A model generated the notes under the pieces. The model searched no databases and was not told the origin of the DNA. It worked only from the letters and a program-made list of their open reading frames with translations. A DNA stretch of 64,000 nt from Micrasema longulum (lineage: Eukaryota > Arthropoda > Insecta > Trichoptera > Brachycentridae), in the NCBI GenBank assembly GCA_022494885.1, contig JAGVSM010000825.1:1-64000 (forward strand), read 5' to 3'. The stretch's first letter is position 1, and every line of letters begins with the position of its first letter. A program made the position numbers and the translations under genes. This document shows, in pieces, positions 11,161 through 24,127 of this stretch.

Positions 11161-13470
11161 ATTTTTCTTTTTGACAAAATTTGTTGATATTGTAACGGAA
11201 AACTGATTTATCCCCACAAAAAATAAAAAGTTTGATTTTTAAAAAACATTATTTAATTAAAGTAGGTAGTCATTTCCTCGCTGGCACTTGTTTTGGCAAC
11301 CTCCTTACGTGATAAAGTAAATACTTTGTAAAAATATTCCGAAATTTTTTTTTGGCAATATTTGGAATGTCCTATTACATCACAAGGATGTGAAAATTAG
11401 CGAGTTGATTAGACTATGCGCCTTGCAAATTTTCACCAAAAAAATTGCTTGAAATCAGTTAAAGAATCACTGAATAAATATTTTTTCTCCTTGTAAATAA
11501 TATAATTTTCCCATCGCATAGTTCTATTAATTACGTGGACAATCAAACATAAGCATAATAGTAAATGTGACACAATGTTGTGTTGAATGACCACTTTTAT
11601 ATAAAAGATTCTCTGACTAAGAAACATATTTAGAAACATTATTTATTTGAACTCAACAGACTTATTGCTTAAAACAATATCTTCCAGCCAGCTAAAAACA
11701 GACTGGTAAAAAATTGGTCAAAATTTGAATTTAAAAAAATGTACATAGATGTTTTCGAATTACAGCTGTTTTTTTAGGGCAGATAAAGTTTGTACGTCAT
11801 TAATAAATTAAAATTCTTTCTTTTTACGTTGTCCATATTTTATACTTTGAATTATTTTGCTAACTTTTTGATATTCAATATTAATCAGTACAAAGTATCG
11901 TTTTTTAAATACAAGAAGAAAATAAAGTTTTTTTAATATACGAGGTAGTACAATTATAAAGGTTCAATTAACTTAACCCAAAATTATTTTTGTGAAATTT
12001 CAGCCTTGCAGAAATTTATGTAAATAACGTTTTAATGTTTTTGATTTAAATAGTCTAGTTTGGCTACGAAAATTCTAAATCTTTATTTGCATAAATAATT
12101 TTATAATGATTTAATCCATGAGAGGGAGTTTTATATCTTTACAAAATTCAAAATAAATCGTGATATCTTAATTATAAGAAAATATCAACAGTAATATTAT
12201 TAATTATATCGGTGTTTATATTCATTTGATTTAATAACAGCATAATACTTACACTGATTAAGTGCAGAGACTCAGTTTATAGTGATACAAGCAGAAACGA
12301 TCTATGCCTGTGAATTTACCCCGATTAGTTACAAAATTCGCGTAGAATGGATGCAGTCGAGTCATTGAATAACTTGATTTTATAAAACGCCAACAAATTA
12401 CACAATTATGTATTCGCCACCATTAAAAATTATTTGGTTTTTCTATTTAGTTTTTCTATTTAATTTTTCTACCCTTTTTCGTATTTTTTATTTTCTCTCT
12501 ATCTATCATCGCCTCTATTGTATATACATGATCGGTCTGACACACGTTTTGTATATCCGAATTATGTTTCCAATAATCATGTGTTCATTGTACTTTACGA
12601 CATTTCTGAGACATCCAGACGTTTACTAACTGAGATGGATATGTTATCATCATCACTATGGCTGCATAATCCGCATGGCATGTGATGTTAATGATCTTAT
12701 CTCGCTTAGTAAATTCACTTTTTTTTTTATTCTTAATAGCGTTTTTTTATAAATTCATTCTGCTTGTGTAAGAAAAGGGTTTTGGCGTATATATTGTTGT
12801 GCTAAACTTGCTTTGTTTCTTTTTTGTTCTCAATATGTGTTATTTTTTTTATATTAATATTATTTATGTCACGAATTGAGTTGTTGTAACTCCCGGGTAT
12901 GTAATTCAAGGTATTATACTTCTAAAATACTTTGTGTTATTTGATTAATAAATTTTTTAAAAAAATGCTCACGTTTTCTACTTAATATTTTATTTTAAAG
13001 GCTTTTAAAAAATTAACGTGGTCTCATACCGAAGTGTTTTATTTAATAAATTTAAAATCTCCAACACTCGAATCAACACAAATATTAAAATCTGATTATA
13101 ATATCCTCAGAATCCTGAACCCCCGAAATTTACTGTTTTTTTTTTAGTATGTGTTTTTATCCCTTTTCCTTTCCCTGTTTCATTTTCCTTTCGCCTTTCC
13201 TAACTCATTATCTGATTCCACATTTCTCATCATTTAATATGTATAACATACTGTACTTAAAAAAAGATAATATCTCCCAATTGAAAAACAGCTGTTATTT
13301 TTAATTAATTAGGTTTTTTAATGTAAACCTCTTTTGATACATATTTATTTAATACAAATTTTTAACCAACTCTTCTTTTGACCAGTCTGTTTTTCGTTTG
13401 GCTAAAAGATATTGATTGAAGCTTAAGTAATAAGACCGCCAAAGCACTTATTCTTTAAAATTGAAGTTTT
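11161..13470. other. AT-rich intergenic stretch
   Basis: No supportable gene. Short frames at 11433-11639 and 12408-12629 are low-complexity, hydrophobic AT-rich translations. Bases 12878-12955 ('gttgtaactcccgggta') are a LINE-like tail, also seen at 3600-3660. Confidence 0.4.
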
Positions 13471-13479
13471 AAATTATTT

Positions 13480-13750
13480 GACTGTCGGCCTCGTGGTGTA
13501 ATGCTCAGCGCGTTAGCCTAACGTGCAAGAGGTCTCGGATTCGATTCCCGACATGGTTGACATGAAATATTTATTCAAAGGGGTGTTTTCACAATAAAAT
13601 ATTTCATAGTCCCCGGACTAGTACCCGAAACGTAAGACCTTATCATCTTACCTTCATGTAACAAAAATGATCAAGAAACGCTGCGATTGGTGTATCAATA
13701 CAGTACACTATGCACCATTAGGCGCGGAAAGGGAATAAGGATGATGATAT
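13480..13750 (+). mobile_element. SINE-1 copy
   Basis: tRNA-like head 'gcctcgtggtgtaatgctca' with B box 'ggattcgattcccgac', body 'ggttgacatgaaatattt', then the shared tail ending 'accattaggcgcggaaaggg' and 'gatgatga'. Confidence 0.75.
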
Positions 13751-14565
13751 TTTATTACCACAAAACATTGCGTTCGTAAATGGAGTGAAGTTGTTTGTCT
13801 CACATTCATTCAATTATTTTTTTTATCTCTATATTCAGAGTTAATACACTTTAATCTGTTACTCTTTGAATTTTATTAAAATAATGCGATCGTTTATCCG
13901 CGTAAATTATTAATAGCATTTGCAGGATAAAATCATGATGCTTATTTTATGTTATATAATTTGAAATGCGTATGTGCTCGTTTATAAATATTGCATGCTT
14001 CGTGATATTATACAGAAAGGATGTATCTTATAAAACAATTAAATTTGCAATTAGATTGAACAAACAACGCACGCTATATAAAAAAAATATTGTCATCGAA
14101 AAGGACATTACGTAATTAATTAGATTTAATTATGTGTACACTGTTTCTTTTCAAACTAACGATTCCAGTTTTTTTTTATTAATTTGAGTTTTGTAACAAT
14201 ACTCAAATAAATAATGGAACGCCCACTCGACCAACGCCAACGCCTGCAAATAGGTAAATACCACTTTTTTTTTACAGTTTTAAAGTAAAAAGGGTCAATG
14301 AAATACTGTTCAGTAAAAAATATTTTTTTGCAACATATTTATTTATTTTATTTAAATCTTAAAGTAGGGCACACATATCATACATATTGTTATATGTGTT
14401 CTAATAATAACATTGCGAATATATTTAATTTATAAATTGTTTATCACATATGTCTTGACCATTATTTTAAATTTTGATATGTTTTTTTCTTCATAAATAT
14501 TTTTTTCCATTTCGTAATACTTTTTAATTGCTTTAAATAAAATTAAATTTTGTGACTTTGCCTTT
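13751..14565. other. AT-rich intergenic stretch
   Basis: No open frame or repeat that I can support. Confidence 0.35.
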
Positions 14566-14569
14566 TCAT

Positions 14570-14840
14570 ATCACCATCATCATTTCCTTTCAGCACCTAA
14601 TGGTGCATAGGGCACTGCATTGGTACACCAATCTCCGTGTATCTTGATCATTTTTGTTACATGAAGGTAAGATGATCAGTCTTACGCTTCAGATACCAGT
14701 CCAGGGAATATAAAATATTTTTGTAAAAAACACCCTTTTTAAAACAAATATTTCATATCAACCATGTCGGGAATCGAACCCGAGACGACTTGCAAGGCTT
14801 GGTAAGCAAACGCACTGGCCATTACACCACGAGGCCGACC
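14570..14840 (-). mobile_element. SINE-1 copy
   Basis: Inverse of the 13480 copy: 'catcatcattt', 'gcacctaatggtgcataggg', then inverted B box 'gggaatcgaacccgag' and head 'accattacaccacgaggc'. Confidence 0.75.
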
Positions 14841-15235
14841 ACTTATTCGTAGCATTTTTTTTTTGTGATTTTGAATTCCCCCCAAAAACGGTCGTTGCGT
14901 TGGCCGCGCCTCTAATACGTCACGATTCATGTTCATTTTTTGCTTTGTTCATTCAAGTTCAAGTTTTTTTAGAACATCGTCACGAATCTTGTCACAATTA
15001 TCAATGCCAAATATGTTTTCTAGTGATATTTAAAAAAAAAATTCTTTTAAAAAATGACAGTCTATAAAGAAAAATCGATATTTGTGTACGAAAATGAATT
15101 TATTTGCATGAAAATTTAAAGTATCTTCATTTGGACAAATTCAGAAGAAAAAAAGTGCATACATATTCTGATTTTCATAAAGAAAACTTAATTGTACTTT
15201 GCAGACAAAATTGAAGATAAATATTAACGTTCTAT
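14841..15235. other. AT-rich intergenic stretch
   Basis: Nothing recognisable beyond A/T-rich sequence. Confidence 0.3.
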
Positions 15236-15239
15236 TGTA

Positions 15240-15355
15240 ATCGGTGCCCTGGGCGTAATACTGATTACCTTCCCTTCATGCATCAGATGATCGAAACACG
15301 CTGAGTTTGGTTTACGAATGCAGTGCCCTATGCACCACTTGATGATGAGGTGAAA
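15240..15355 (+). mobile_element. SINE tail fragment
   Basis: Only the shared SINE-1/SINE-3 tail is present ('atcagatgatcgaaacacgc', 'cagtgccctatgcaccac'); no tRNA-like head. Confidence 0.5.
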
Positions 15356-15799
15356 TAGAGTTTATGACCTGGCATCGGCGGGTATACGTCATCACATTAC
15401 AAACAGTGCAACTTCTACAATTCCATCTTTCAACTTTGGATATGCGAGTATAACATGATTTTTTTTTAGGATAGGAAAAGAACTCGTGGTTTTGTATAAA
15501 ATCGTAAGCGCAACAACCACTCAACCGTAGTTTCATCCATCTTAAAAGATCTCACTTTCTCTAAATTCATACACCTTCCAGCGACTCAAACACGATATAC
15601 AAACAAACTCACGCATACATTAATATTTTCACAACGAACGATAAACACTGTTTGCTTACTCATAAGTGTTAGTAAACAATTTGGTATGCTGAAATCAACA
15701 AAACGAGTAACAAAAAAAGTATTATTACTGTGTTTCATTTGGGTGATGCATAGGGTACTACATTCAAATACCAAATGCAGCAAATTTTAATCACCAGAA

Positions 15800-15890
15800 A
15801 CAAGTTGTGGTCCTGCGGCTAGTGCCGCGGACTCACAAATCAGAGCTCCGAGGCTCGAACCCCAGTCCCATTCCCACTCTATCACAACTC
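15800..15890 (+). mobile_element. SINE-2 head truncated by an adjoining SINE-1
   Basis: 'gttgtggtcctgcggctagt' plus 'gctcgaaccccagtc' is the SINE-2 head. It stops at about 15890, where an inverted SINE-1 begins. Confidence 0.5.
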
Positions 15891-16155
15891 ATTATCATAA
15901 TTTCCTCTCCGCACCTAATGGTGCATAGGGCGCTACACTGGTACACCAATCGAAGCGTATCTAGATCATTTTCGTTACATGAAGGTAAGATGATCAGTCT
16001 TACGCATCAGGTACCAGTCCAGGGACTATGAAATATTTGCATGCATAAAAGCACCCTTTTAAATACAAATTTAATATCAACCATGTCAGGAATCCAACCT
16101 GAGACCTCTCGCATGGCAGGCTAACGCGCTGACCATTACACTACGAGGCTGACTT
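15890..16155 (-). mobile_element. SINE-1 copy
   Basis: Full-length in the minus direction: tail 'gcacctaatggtgcataggg' to head 'ccattacactacgaggctg', with inverted B box 'ggaatccaacctgag'. Confidence 0.75.
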
Positions 16156-16249
16156 GATTCCCTTTTTCTAATTGTGAATTGTTTAAAACGGAAATGTTTG
16201 AGTAAATCACAAAAACCTATGTGTTTATGTTTAAACATCCACATTTCCT

Positions 16250-16435
16250 CAACTGTTCCATTTGTTGACTTTTGTGAAGTAAAAGAGCCGAAATCTTTAT
16301 CATGTGGGAGGCAAAATGGTAAATGTTATACAGTGTGTAAAGTGGCCACATAAACCAGCAAATAATAGGTTATAAGCCCCGTAAATGCCAAGACTTTCAT
16401 ATTCCCTTGTCAAAATGTTTTCCCTATCTATACCA
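16250..16435 (+). repeat. REP-A copy
   Basis: Contains 'gttgacttttgtgaagtaaa', 'gtaaatgttatacagtgtgt', a variant of the central palindrome (AAAGTGGCCACATA) and 'ggttataagccccgtaaat'. Confidence 0.55.
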
Positions 16436-16664
16436 ACAAATTAAGGTTAAAAAAGGTATTCATAATAATGAAAAAATAATAAATAACCAAACAAACAATA
16501 TTTTATTTAGTCCCCTCCTGTCTAGTTGTAAAGATCGTATCCAACTCACTTTATACTATTCGTCTTAACAAAAACATCATGACAAAAAGACTTAACTTAT
16601 TAGCTCCATTTGTCTATGTAATATTTAGTAATCACTGTTAAAATAAAATAGGATAGAATTTATT

Positions 16665-16800
16665 AGTTAATTATACCCTGATAAAGAAGTTTGAGTAGCT
16701 TTGAAACCGGTCTGTCGAAAAATAAAATGTGGTTAAAAACAGAGTTGTTTACATTAAATAACAATGTTTTACGAAGTAAGTGCTTCAAACATCAAAAATA
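16665..16800 (+). repeat. REP-D copy
   Basis: 'gctttgaaaccggtctgtcg' then 'gtggttaaaaacagagttg' and 'gtaagtgcttcaaacatc'. Other copies at 22020-22205, 23200-23415 and 46165-46335. Confidence 0.5.
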
Positions 16801-17444
16801 TTTATTTTATTGCTTATATTTCCATTTACCTTTCTAAAAAAGATTCTTATACTCTATTGAAATATGTATCAATTAAAAAATATTTTACCTTCTCTTTTCC
16901 TAAGTCTTTTCGTGTAAATGATCTGTTTTCTCTTTAACGTCAATTTTCTTTAATTATTTTTGTTTTAATTTAATTTTTAAAATGTATTTTTATATTTTTA
17001 TATTATCGCAATATCTTTTTTTACGAGTGGAATGATACTGAGTTGCTATTCACGGGTACTCCTGTTTTCTGATTTTTTGGCATCGTATTTAGTTATGGGT
17101 ATATAGAAAACTATAATTGATGTAATTATTGTGATTTTTTGTTATAATGGCTGTTGTTTTCTTTTTTTTTTTAAATAAATAAGATAGGGAAAATTGCTGA
17201 CCACAATTTGAGCAAATGGTCAATGGTCATATTTATAATATATCATGTCATAATATAAATGTTATTATGATAAATCATGTCATAATAATAAATAATTTCC
17301 TATATTATATCATCGGAAGAAATTTAAAATGCTGTTCAGACGTGAAAATTATTCAATTAGGAAGAAAAAATCCATAAACAATGTGTTTCTTGATCTTGAT
17401 TTATTATTGCCAAATCAAGAATGAAATTTTGTATTGGCTTGTGC

Positions 17445-17805
17445 ATATATGACGTATAGAGCCAATAGACGGCGAAAGAACGGCTAAAAAGATTTGCTAT
17501 GCGAATGTTGATGGATGCAGAAAACGAGGAACACAAAAACCAATTATTGTTTTGAAAAGATGGACAACAGATCGAGTGGAGATGAATCCATCTCGTGGTT
17601 GATTAGAGCATGCAAACATCATTGTTTGCAGGTCTCGGGGTCGTTCACCGTGCAGGGGTGACATAAAAGATTTCTATAAAAGATTGAGCTTCACTGTTAT
17701 GTTTCATGGTCTCTAAACTAGTTCTGAAGACAACGACTGATCATGTTACATTCGTGTATCAAATCAAAATATGCCCTATGCATCGCTGGGTACGAATAAG
17801 GAAAA
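17445..17805 (+). mobile_element. RTE-1 fragment joined to a decayed SINE
   Basis: 17445-17560 ('agacggcgaaagaacggcta', 'gttgatggatgcagaaaacg') matches RTE-1 at 25660-25700. 17575-17805 is a degenerate tRNA-like SINE with B-box remnant 'ggtcgttcacc' and the shared tail 'gccctatgcatcgctgg'. Confidence 0.45.
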
Positions 17806-18064
17806 TACTATATTTATATTAAGGCTGGAACGGAATAGTTTGGCGGTCAATTCAAAGTTATTTAAATGTCATCAATAAATAATGAAATAAATGTTTACAC
17901 CAAAAATTTTAACAATAAAATCAGACATTTTATTGTATGCTCGTTTCTTAAGATGATAAAAATCCACGCGATACGATAAAATTCCATAAGGTGGATTGAC
18001 TTTTATTGTATGTTAATTATTTATATTTATTTATGGATGGCACACGCACTAACAAAAGTTTTAC

Positions 18065-18310
18065 CTGAGGGTTTGACATGTCCATCTTCAAGTATTTGTA
18101 TAATTTAGTCTTGCTACGTTTTTCTTGGCTATCCTAGTTTTCTGCATCTATCGACATTTGCGTAGTTAATATTTTAAGCCGTTCCTTCGCCGTCCATTCG
18201 CCCAACATGTCCAAACCACCGCGTAACTACTTTTTTGATTTTGGCCAAAATGCTTGTCTCAGCCCTACATAATGCACGGATTTCGACATTATAGAGTAGA
18301 CATATAATTA
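18065..18310 (-). mobile_element. RTE-1 C-terminal fragment
   Basis: Minus-strand match to 24369-24656 ('gacatgtccatcttcaagta', 'ccgttccttcgccgtccatt', 'aatgcttgtctcagcc'), 3' truncated. Confidence 0.55.
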
Positions 18311-18734
18311 TAATACGGCTATTTGAGTTTTATCGTTACCTACATACTAACTCAGCCATTTTAGAGAGTACCAGTTTTTATATTCCTGATCCGACAGCGT
18401 CAGCACATACTGTTTTATCTTCCGGCTTCCAGAACCAACCTGCCTCTGATTATGCCGATTGAAAGAGCAGTCAGATAGCTGAACATTATCACTTTGGAGA
18501 TCGACATCTTTCACATCAGTAAACCAAGGTTTAAGAGGAAATTACTCTTGCCATTGGAAAGTATTATACCTTAATAATGTCGAACCATTGCTCAAGGGTT
18601 CACGTTGTCAAGGGATATGTTGTCCCAATATGACGCCTTAAATATTTTGTTATTTGCAATATTGAAATGTTATTTGCTTGAAGCATACAAAAAAATACGT
18701 ATTTTTTCTCTTTTCTAAAAAAAGCTATCGTGAA

Positions 18735-19080
18735 ACAATAATATTTGGATTATTTATATAGCGCCATTTTTGTGAAAGATCACCTCAAGGGCGCTTTACA
18801 ATTGTATACTTAAACTGACATTCTAACTAAGCTAAAGTGACAGATTATATTTTCTGATTTAAAATTGAGGGTTTGATGAACTAAAGAAATGAGATTTTAG
18901 TTAGGATCTGAACTGACTGGGACTGTTGATGATTCGTAAGTTTGATGGCAATCGGTTCCAGGCAGAGGAGCCGGCAACGACAAAAGCACGATCTCCGAAT
19001 CTAGTGTAAGGGGAGCGCCGGATTTCGACAAGTTTTCCTCTGCCTGAATTGATCATCAATCATCAAGAATCATCAAGTGC
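18735..19080 (-). mobile_element. L2/CR1-type LINE 3' fragment
   Basis: On the minus strand decayed 'RAFVVAGSSAW' text is followed by a 3' tail with 'aaagcgcccttgagg' and 'ggcgctatataaataatcc', the L2-style stem and terminal repeat. Related copies at 32240-32640, 54285-55510, 26000-26130 and 47385-47500. Confidence 0.6.
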
Positions 19081-19679
19081 CAAATATTGCTAAGTTAAAC
19101 TTTGGGTTTTCAATGCATGTAAGGCTGTATGTATAGCCATTTGTCCTGATTTTTTTGAGGTACTTAATAAAAAATTAAAAAATCCTTGATCACTCCAGGT
19201 TTTCTCCTTGACATATATTTTTTTCAAACCAAAAAAAAAACCCGTATCGTAAGGTTTCAATAATAATACAAAAAAAACCATCATTATTGGATTTCCATTC
19301 TATAAAAAAATCATACAAAACATGCGTTGACTGTAATAATTAAAAAATGCATGCAAATCAATAAAGCGTAAAGGTGAGTTTTTGCATAATAATGTTATGT
19401 TTTTGAGGAAATGTATAATGTAGGTATAATAATTCATTATATATTGTATACCTGTCAAAAGATATCTTACATATTATTGTTAATTACTTTACGATTACGA
19501 GTCCTGACGGCGTGGTATTATTTTATCGTATGGTGTGACGTCTTGAATACAAATTGCTGCTAATTTCATTTTTATATTTTACAGGGTATTAATTCAATCT
19601 GTTTTCATCTCATAAGGATTCATTGGTGACTATTCTGTACACATTGGTATTATCCGAAAATATATTGTTTACTGTATTT

Positions 19680-19915
19680 ATTGTTCAACAATATTTTGAG
19701 TTTGCCCAAATTTTTGTAGACAAGGACTAGATTCAACTCCTAGGGTAGCTGTTTATATTAACATATTACAACATAAATGAAGAACATTTAAGTGGCCACT
19801 TTACACACTGTGTAACATTCACCATTCTGTCCATATTTGAACATCTATTTCCTTAATTTTTTTAATCTGTTGATGTTTGTGAAGCTGAAGAAGAGGTTTC
19901 AGTTTATTTTAATCA
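19680..19915 (-). repeat. REP-A copy
   Basis: Carries 'aacaatattttgagtttgcc' and, on the minus strand, 'ggtgaatgttacacagtgtg' with AAGTGGCCACTT. An internal deletion joins the terminal arm directly to the central part. Confidence 0.55.
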
Positions 19916-21180
19916 ATAATATTTTTAGGATAACATACTCGTATATAAATTACAAAAAAAGATATAAACGATGTTTTTAATCAGCGTTACATAAAGAAAA
20001 ATTAAAGATGTAAATTTTCACTTGTTCATTACATTAAAGAAAAATATTCCTCTGTAAGTATAATGAAGTTGTGCAGTAGTTGTTTTTAATTTAGGAATTA
20101 AGATATTACCACCTGTTCTAGGTCGCATATATATGTATATACTACAATAATTAATAAGTTAATAAATAGTTAATAAGTTCCCTATTTACCTATGTTGTTT
20201 AATTGATAAATAGGTACTGAACTTTTAAATGGTTCTAGTATTTTTTCATCCAAAATGCATTATTTTGCATGTAAAACACAGAATCTCTAACGGAAAGAAC
20301 CAGATGTTATATGATCTTCGCTGCTAAAAACACATAAAATATTTTTATTTCAATTCGCCATACATAACTTATATAATAAAATGCCAACCTGACTCGGAAA
20401 ACGCTAATTTCACATTCGTTTTTGCAAATAAGCCGCTAAAATATTTTTAGTGTTAATCCATTCACAACCATAAACATTTTTGGCATAGATATTAATGAAT
20501 AAAGCTCTATGTTGCGTTTTCTTTTAATTATGCCTATAATTATAACAATGTATCATTTTGTATACTTTAAAGTAAAAAATACCAATATGAAATTTACACT
20601 ACCAAACTGGAGCGAAAAATAGTTTTACCGGTGATGGTTATCTTAAAAAATATTAATTAAATTTTTATCCATACCGCGAATAAACTTTTTTAACACAAGA
20701 ACTAAGATATTGAAGTATATTAAGCATACAGCTATTTTTGTTTAATGTTTTATCCGTTAATTTACTGATGTGATTGAGATTTCACAAAATTATTTTACGA
20801 GGAAACGTCTAAAAATAATACATATACTTCTTAAACCAGTTTATTAACAATATTTTGAGTATGAATCGTTGAGAGAGAAGTCGTGGATTTAACGATGAAC
20901 GGGTTTAATTGTATAAAGATGACAAACAGGAAAACATTAAATATTAAGAATCACTGGTTAATTAATCCTTGAACCTAAATTACTCTAAAAATATTCAACA
21001 GAATGATTTTTTTTATGTTTCCTTAAAGCTAAGAAATAATGAATTGGTTAAAAATGATAATCTTTACTCTACAGGTAATTTAAACAGAGACTTATGACGT
21101 TTACACGCTCATGAAGTTCTATAAATATTGATTTATAAGTTTAAGAAACAAATGCTACTACTTTATTGTTGTAGTCGCCG
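19916..21180. other. AT-rich intergenic stretch
   Basis: No gene or repeat that I can support; high A/T. Confidence 0.35.
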
Positions 21181-21199
21181 TAATAGTGACGTTCCGCCG

Positions 21200-21720
21200 A
21201 AAAACTTCACTATCGATCGGCAATATCGAGTTTATATTGAATATCGAATTACATTGTGTAATTTATACTTTTGTAGACAGATACGTATGGCTCTTGATGA
21301 GAATCTACAGAAAATAGTTTACTATGTGTTATGCCATTCGATACTAGGCTATGGAATATTAGGCTGGAGAGGAGCAGCTGCAACACATTTAGATCCTGTA
21401 GAAAAAACCCAAAAAGCAGTTCTTAGGGTGCTCTATCGAACACCATACAGGTTTCCTAGTGGCAATTTGTTCAAATAATGTGGGTTTCTTGACGTGAGAC
21501 AAATCCATATGTATAAGTTGATCAAATATATTCATCTTCATCCAAAATTACACATTTTCCCCGTACATGAAAATAGTACACGCCTGCGATTAAATAGTTA
21601 TGTAGTAACACCAAAAACTAGGACAGCATTCTTTCAGAGTTGTTATATATTCTTGGGCCCTAAACTGTATAACAGCATCAGTAAGGAGTAATTTTAATGT
21701 GAATAAATAAGATTGAAAGA
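21200..21720 (+). mobile_element. Non-LTR retrotransposon C-terminal fragment
   Basis: Two adjacent frames (to 21475 and 21494-21691, one stop between) read 'YYVLCHSILGYGILGWRGAA', 'VEKTQKAVLRVLYRTPYRFP', 'FLDVRQIHMYKLIKYI' and 'FFQSCYIFLGPKLYNSISKE'. That is the usual post-polymerase region of jockey/CR1-group LINEs. No YADD core; 5' truncated. Confidence 0.7.
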
Positions 21721-21900
21721 CATCAAATAAATATTTTTATAATAATAATAAAAATGCGTATATAGTTTTATTCCACTTTTGTTTAGAATTTTTACCAGTG
21801 ACCGGGTTTTGTCGTGACCGATATTGTCAGACCTGTGGAATACTAAACAAATTTCTATGTTATATACAAGTGCGAGCAAGGGTTGTAAATCATGATTTTA
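21721..21900 (-). repeat. Retroposon tail repeat ('gtgaccgggtt' family)
   Basis: Inverted copy of 41230-41425: 'accagtgaccgggttttgtc', 'gaccgatattgtcagacc', 'ggttgtaaatcatgatttt'. On the minus strand it ends in 'ttattattattataa'. Confidence 0.5.
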
Positions 21901-22019
21901 TATAATGAAGGGAATAAAAGAGTTTAAATAAAAATATTTTTTAAAAATAAAATTCAATCACCTTTACTGTCACTTTTGTAATAATGTAACAAAAAATGTT
22001 GTAAACTTAAACTAAACTA

Positions 22020-22205
22020 AAAGTAATAAAATAAAACAACTTTGTTTTTAACCACTATTTTTTTATTTTCCACCTACCGGTTTCAAAGCAAACAAGCTTC
22101 ATCGTTAAGGTTTACGTAATTAGTGGTTAAAAACAAAGTTGCTTTATTTATTTTATTAGAATGAATAACCACAAAGTTAGTGCTTCAAATATAAACTTTA
22201 TAAAC
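22020..22205. repeat. REP-D copy with inverted ends
   Basis: 'actttgtttttaaccacta' near 22038 is mirrored by 'agtggttaaaaacaaagt' near 22122. Between them lies 'ccggtttcaaagcaaac'. Confidence 0.5.
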
Positions 22206-22299
22206 TAAAAGTAATTGAAAATATCATGACGCTGATAATATGAAGCATAAAAATTAAAAAAATATATTCAGGCCTAGTTTACATGTCTATTAATTTATT

Positions 22300-22500
22300 T
22301 ACTATCGGCATCGTGGTGTAATGGTCAGCGCGTTTGCCTACCATGCAAGGTCTCGGGTTCGATTCCCGACATTGTTTTGGGCTGGCACCTAAAGCGTAAG
22401 ACTGATCACCTTACCTTCATCTAACAAAAAATATCAAGGTACGCTGCGATTGGTGCAACAATGCAGCACCCTATGCACCATTCGGTGCGAAAAAAATATT
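22300..22500 (+). mobile_element. SINE-1 copy with internal deletion
   Basis: Clear head ('catcgtggtgtaatggtcag', B box 'gggttcgattcccgac') jumps straight to the shared tail ('ggcacctaaagcgtaagact'). Confidence 0.7.
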
Positions 22501-22514
22501 TAGCTTAGTTTAAT

Positions 22515-22760
22515 AGTCTCATCATCATCATTCCCTATCTGCACCTAATGGTGCATAGGGCACTGCAATGGTACACCAATCGCAGCGCATGTTGATCATT
22601 TTTGTTGCATGAAGGTTAGATGATCAGTCTTACGCTTCAGGTACCAGTACAGGGACTATGAAATATTTTTGTGTGAAAACACCCAATTTAACAAATATTT
22701 CATAAAAACCCTGTCGGGAATCGATCCCGAGACCATTGAACCATTGCCTAGCTCAATTAA
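22515..22760 (-). mobile_element. SINE-1 copy, tail-to-tail with its neighbour
   Basis: Starts at the tail ('gcacctaatggtgcataggg') and ends at the inverted B box ('ggaatcgatcccgag'). It is oriented opposite to the copy at 22300-22500, about 20 bases away. Confidence 0.65.
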
Positions 22761-23199
22761 ATTCTATTAATAAATGTACATATGTATTATTAAAAACATT
22801 AAATGTTTGTAACAGTGCTCTATGCACAATTAGGTGCGGATAAGACAATAATGGTGATGATGATGATCGATAACTGCGACGTCATCGATTCTCGTCATAT
22901 GACGTCACTGAATTACCTTGTTGAATTATACTGGCAGTAATCTAATACAATCGATAGGGATTGCCCTTCCGATCGTGGCCATTTAGTAATGTCAAGTTCA
23001 TTCGAGTTTTTCGACACAAAACACCTTTACGAGAGGAACAAGATTTGTATATCCGGTTGGATCTTCTTATAAAAACGAATTTTTAATTTTATAGTTGTAT
23101 TTTATCCCGATGACCAAGCTTGTGCAAGGGCATGACCTTATTCCTATTATAAAGGTATTTATAATCCTAATCAAATATCTTATAAATTACTTAGATTTA

Positions 23200-23415
23200 T
23201 AAATTTATATTTGAAGCACTAACTTTGTGGTTTATCATTATATAATAAAATAAATAAAACAACTTTGTTTTTAACCACTAATTTTATTTTTTTTCACCGA
23301 CCGGTTTCAAAGCAAACAAGCTTCTTTTTCAAGGTTTACTTAACAAAGCTTGTTTGCTTTGAAACCGGTTGGTGGAAAAAAAAATTGTGGTTAAAAACAA
23401 AGATATTTTATATAT
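23200..23415. repeat. REP-D foldback copy
   Basis: Arms at about 23263-23322 and 23344-23402 are inverted copies: 'gaccggtttcaaagcaaac' against 'gtttgctttgaaaccggtt', plus 'tttgtttttaaccacta' against 'gtggttaaaaacaaag'. This gives a strong hairpin with a short spacer. Confidence 0.6.
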
Positions 23416-23734
23416 TTTACTAATAATTCAATTGATTGTTTGTGTGACTGTGCGGATAAAAATACAGTTCTGTGATAATGGAGGAAAAATTAAATTCTTT
23501 TTTTTTTTTATATAATACTTATCGGTAACACTCTACTTTTTTTATTATATTTTAGATTGAAAATATTTACTCATCAAGGTATTTATAATCCCTCTCAAAT
23601 ATCTTATAAATTACTAATTTTTAAATTAATTGTTTCTGTGTCCTCGCGGATGAAAAATACTGTTCTGTAATGAAGAAGTAAAAATTAAATTCATAATTCT
23701 TTTTTATGTAACACTCATTTTTTTTTTAAAAAAA

Positions 23735-23915
23735 AAGAAATATTAGCGTTCTTATGATTTACCCAAATATTTCCATTTTGGTGGCCATTTTCAACGAGTT
23801 GTAAATAACTCACTATTAGAAAATGGAAATCAAGTTGGGGTAGAGTGGGGTTCGAACCTTGGACCTCTGATCCGTGAGTCCACAACACTAGCCACGGGAC
23901 CACAACCCGATTCGT
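23735..23915 (-). mobile_element. SINE-2 copy
   Basis: Minus strand: head 'gttgtggtcccgtggctagt', B box 'aggttcgaacccc', then 'gagttatttacaactcgttg' and 'aaaatggccacc'. Confidence 0.65.
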
Positions 23916-24127
23916 TTCGTTTCGTTTTCGTGGTTTCGCTAGATTTTTTTGCTATTCATATTTTGCATTAAAAATATTTACTAATCAAATTTAAAAAACA
24001 CATTATCATACAACGTCACTCTTCTTTATGTACGCAAGAATGGTATTTTCTTTTACGTAAAACGAAACGTTAATCTTTTACAGAATATTTTATTTTTTCT
24101 TTCTTATGTTACACAAAAATATTATAA

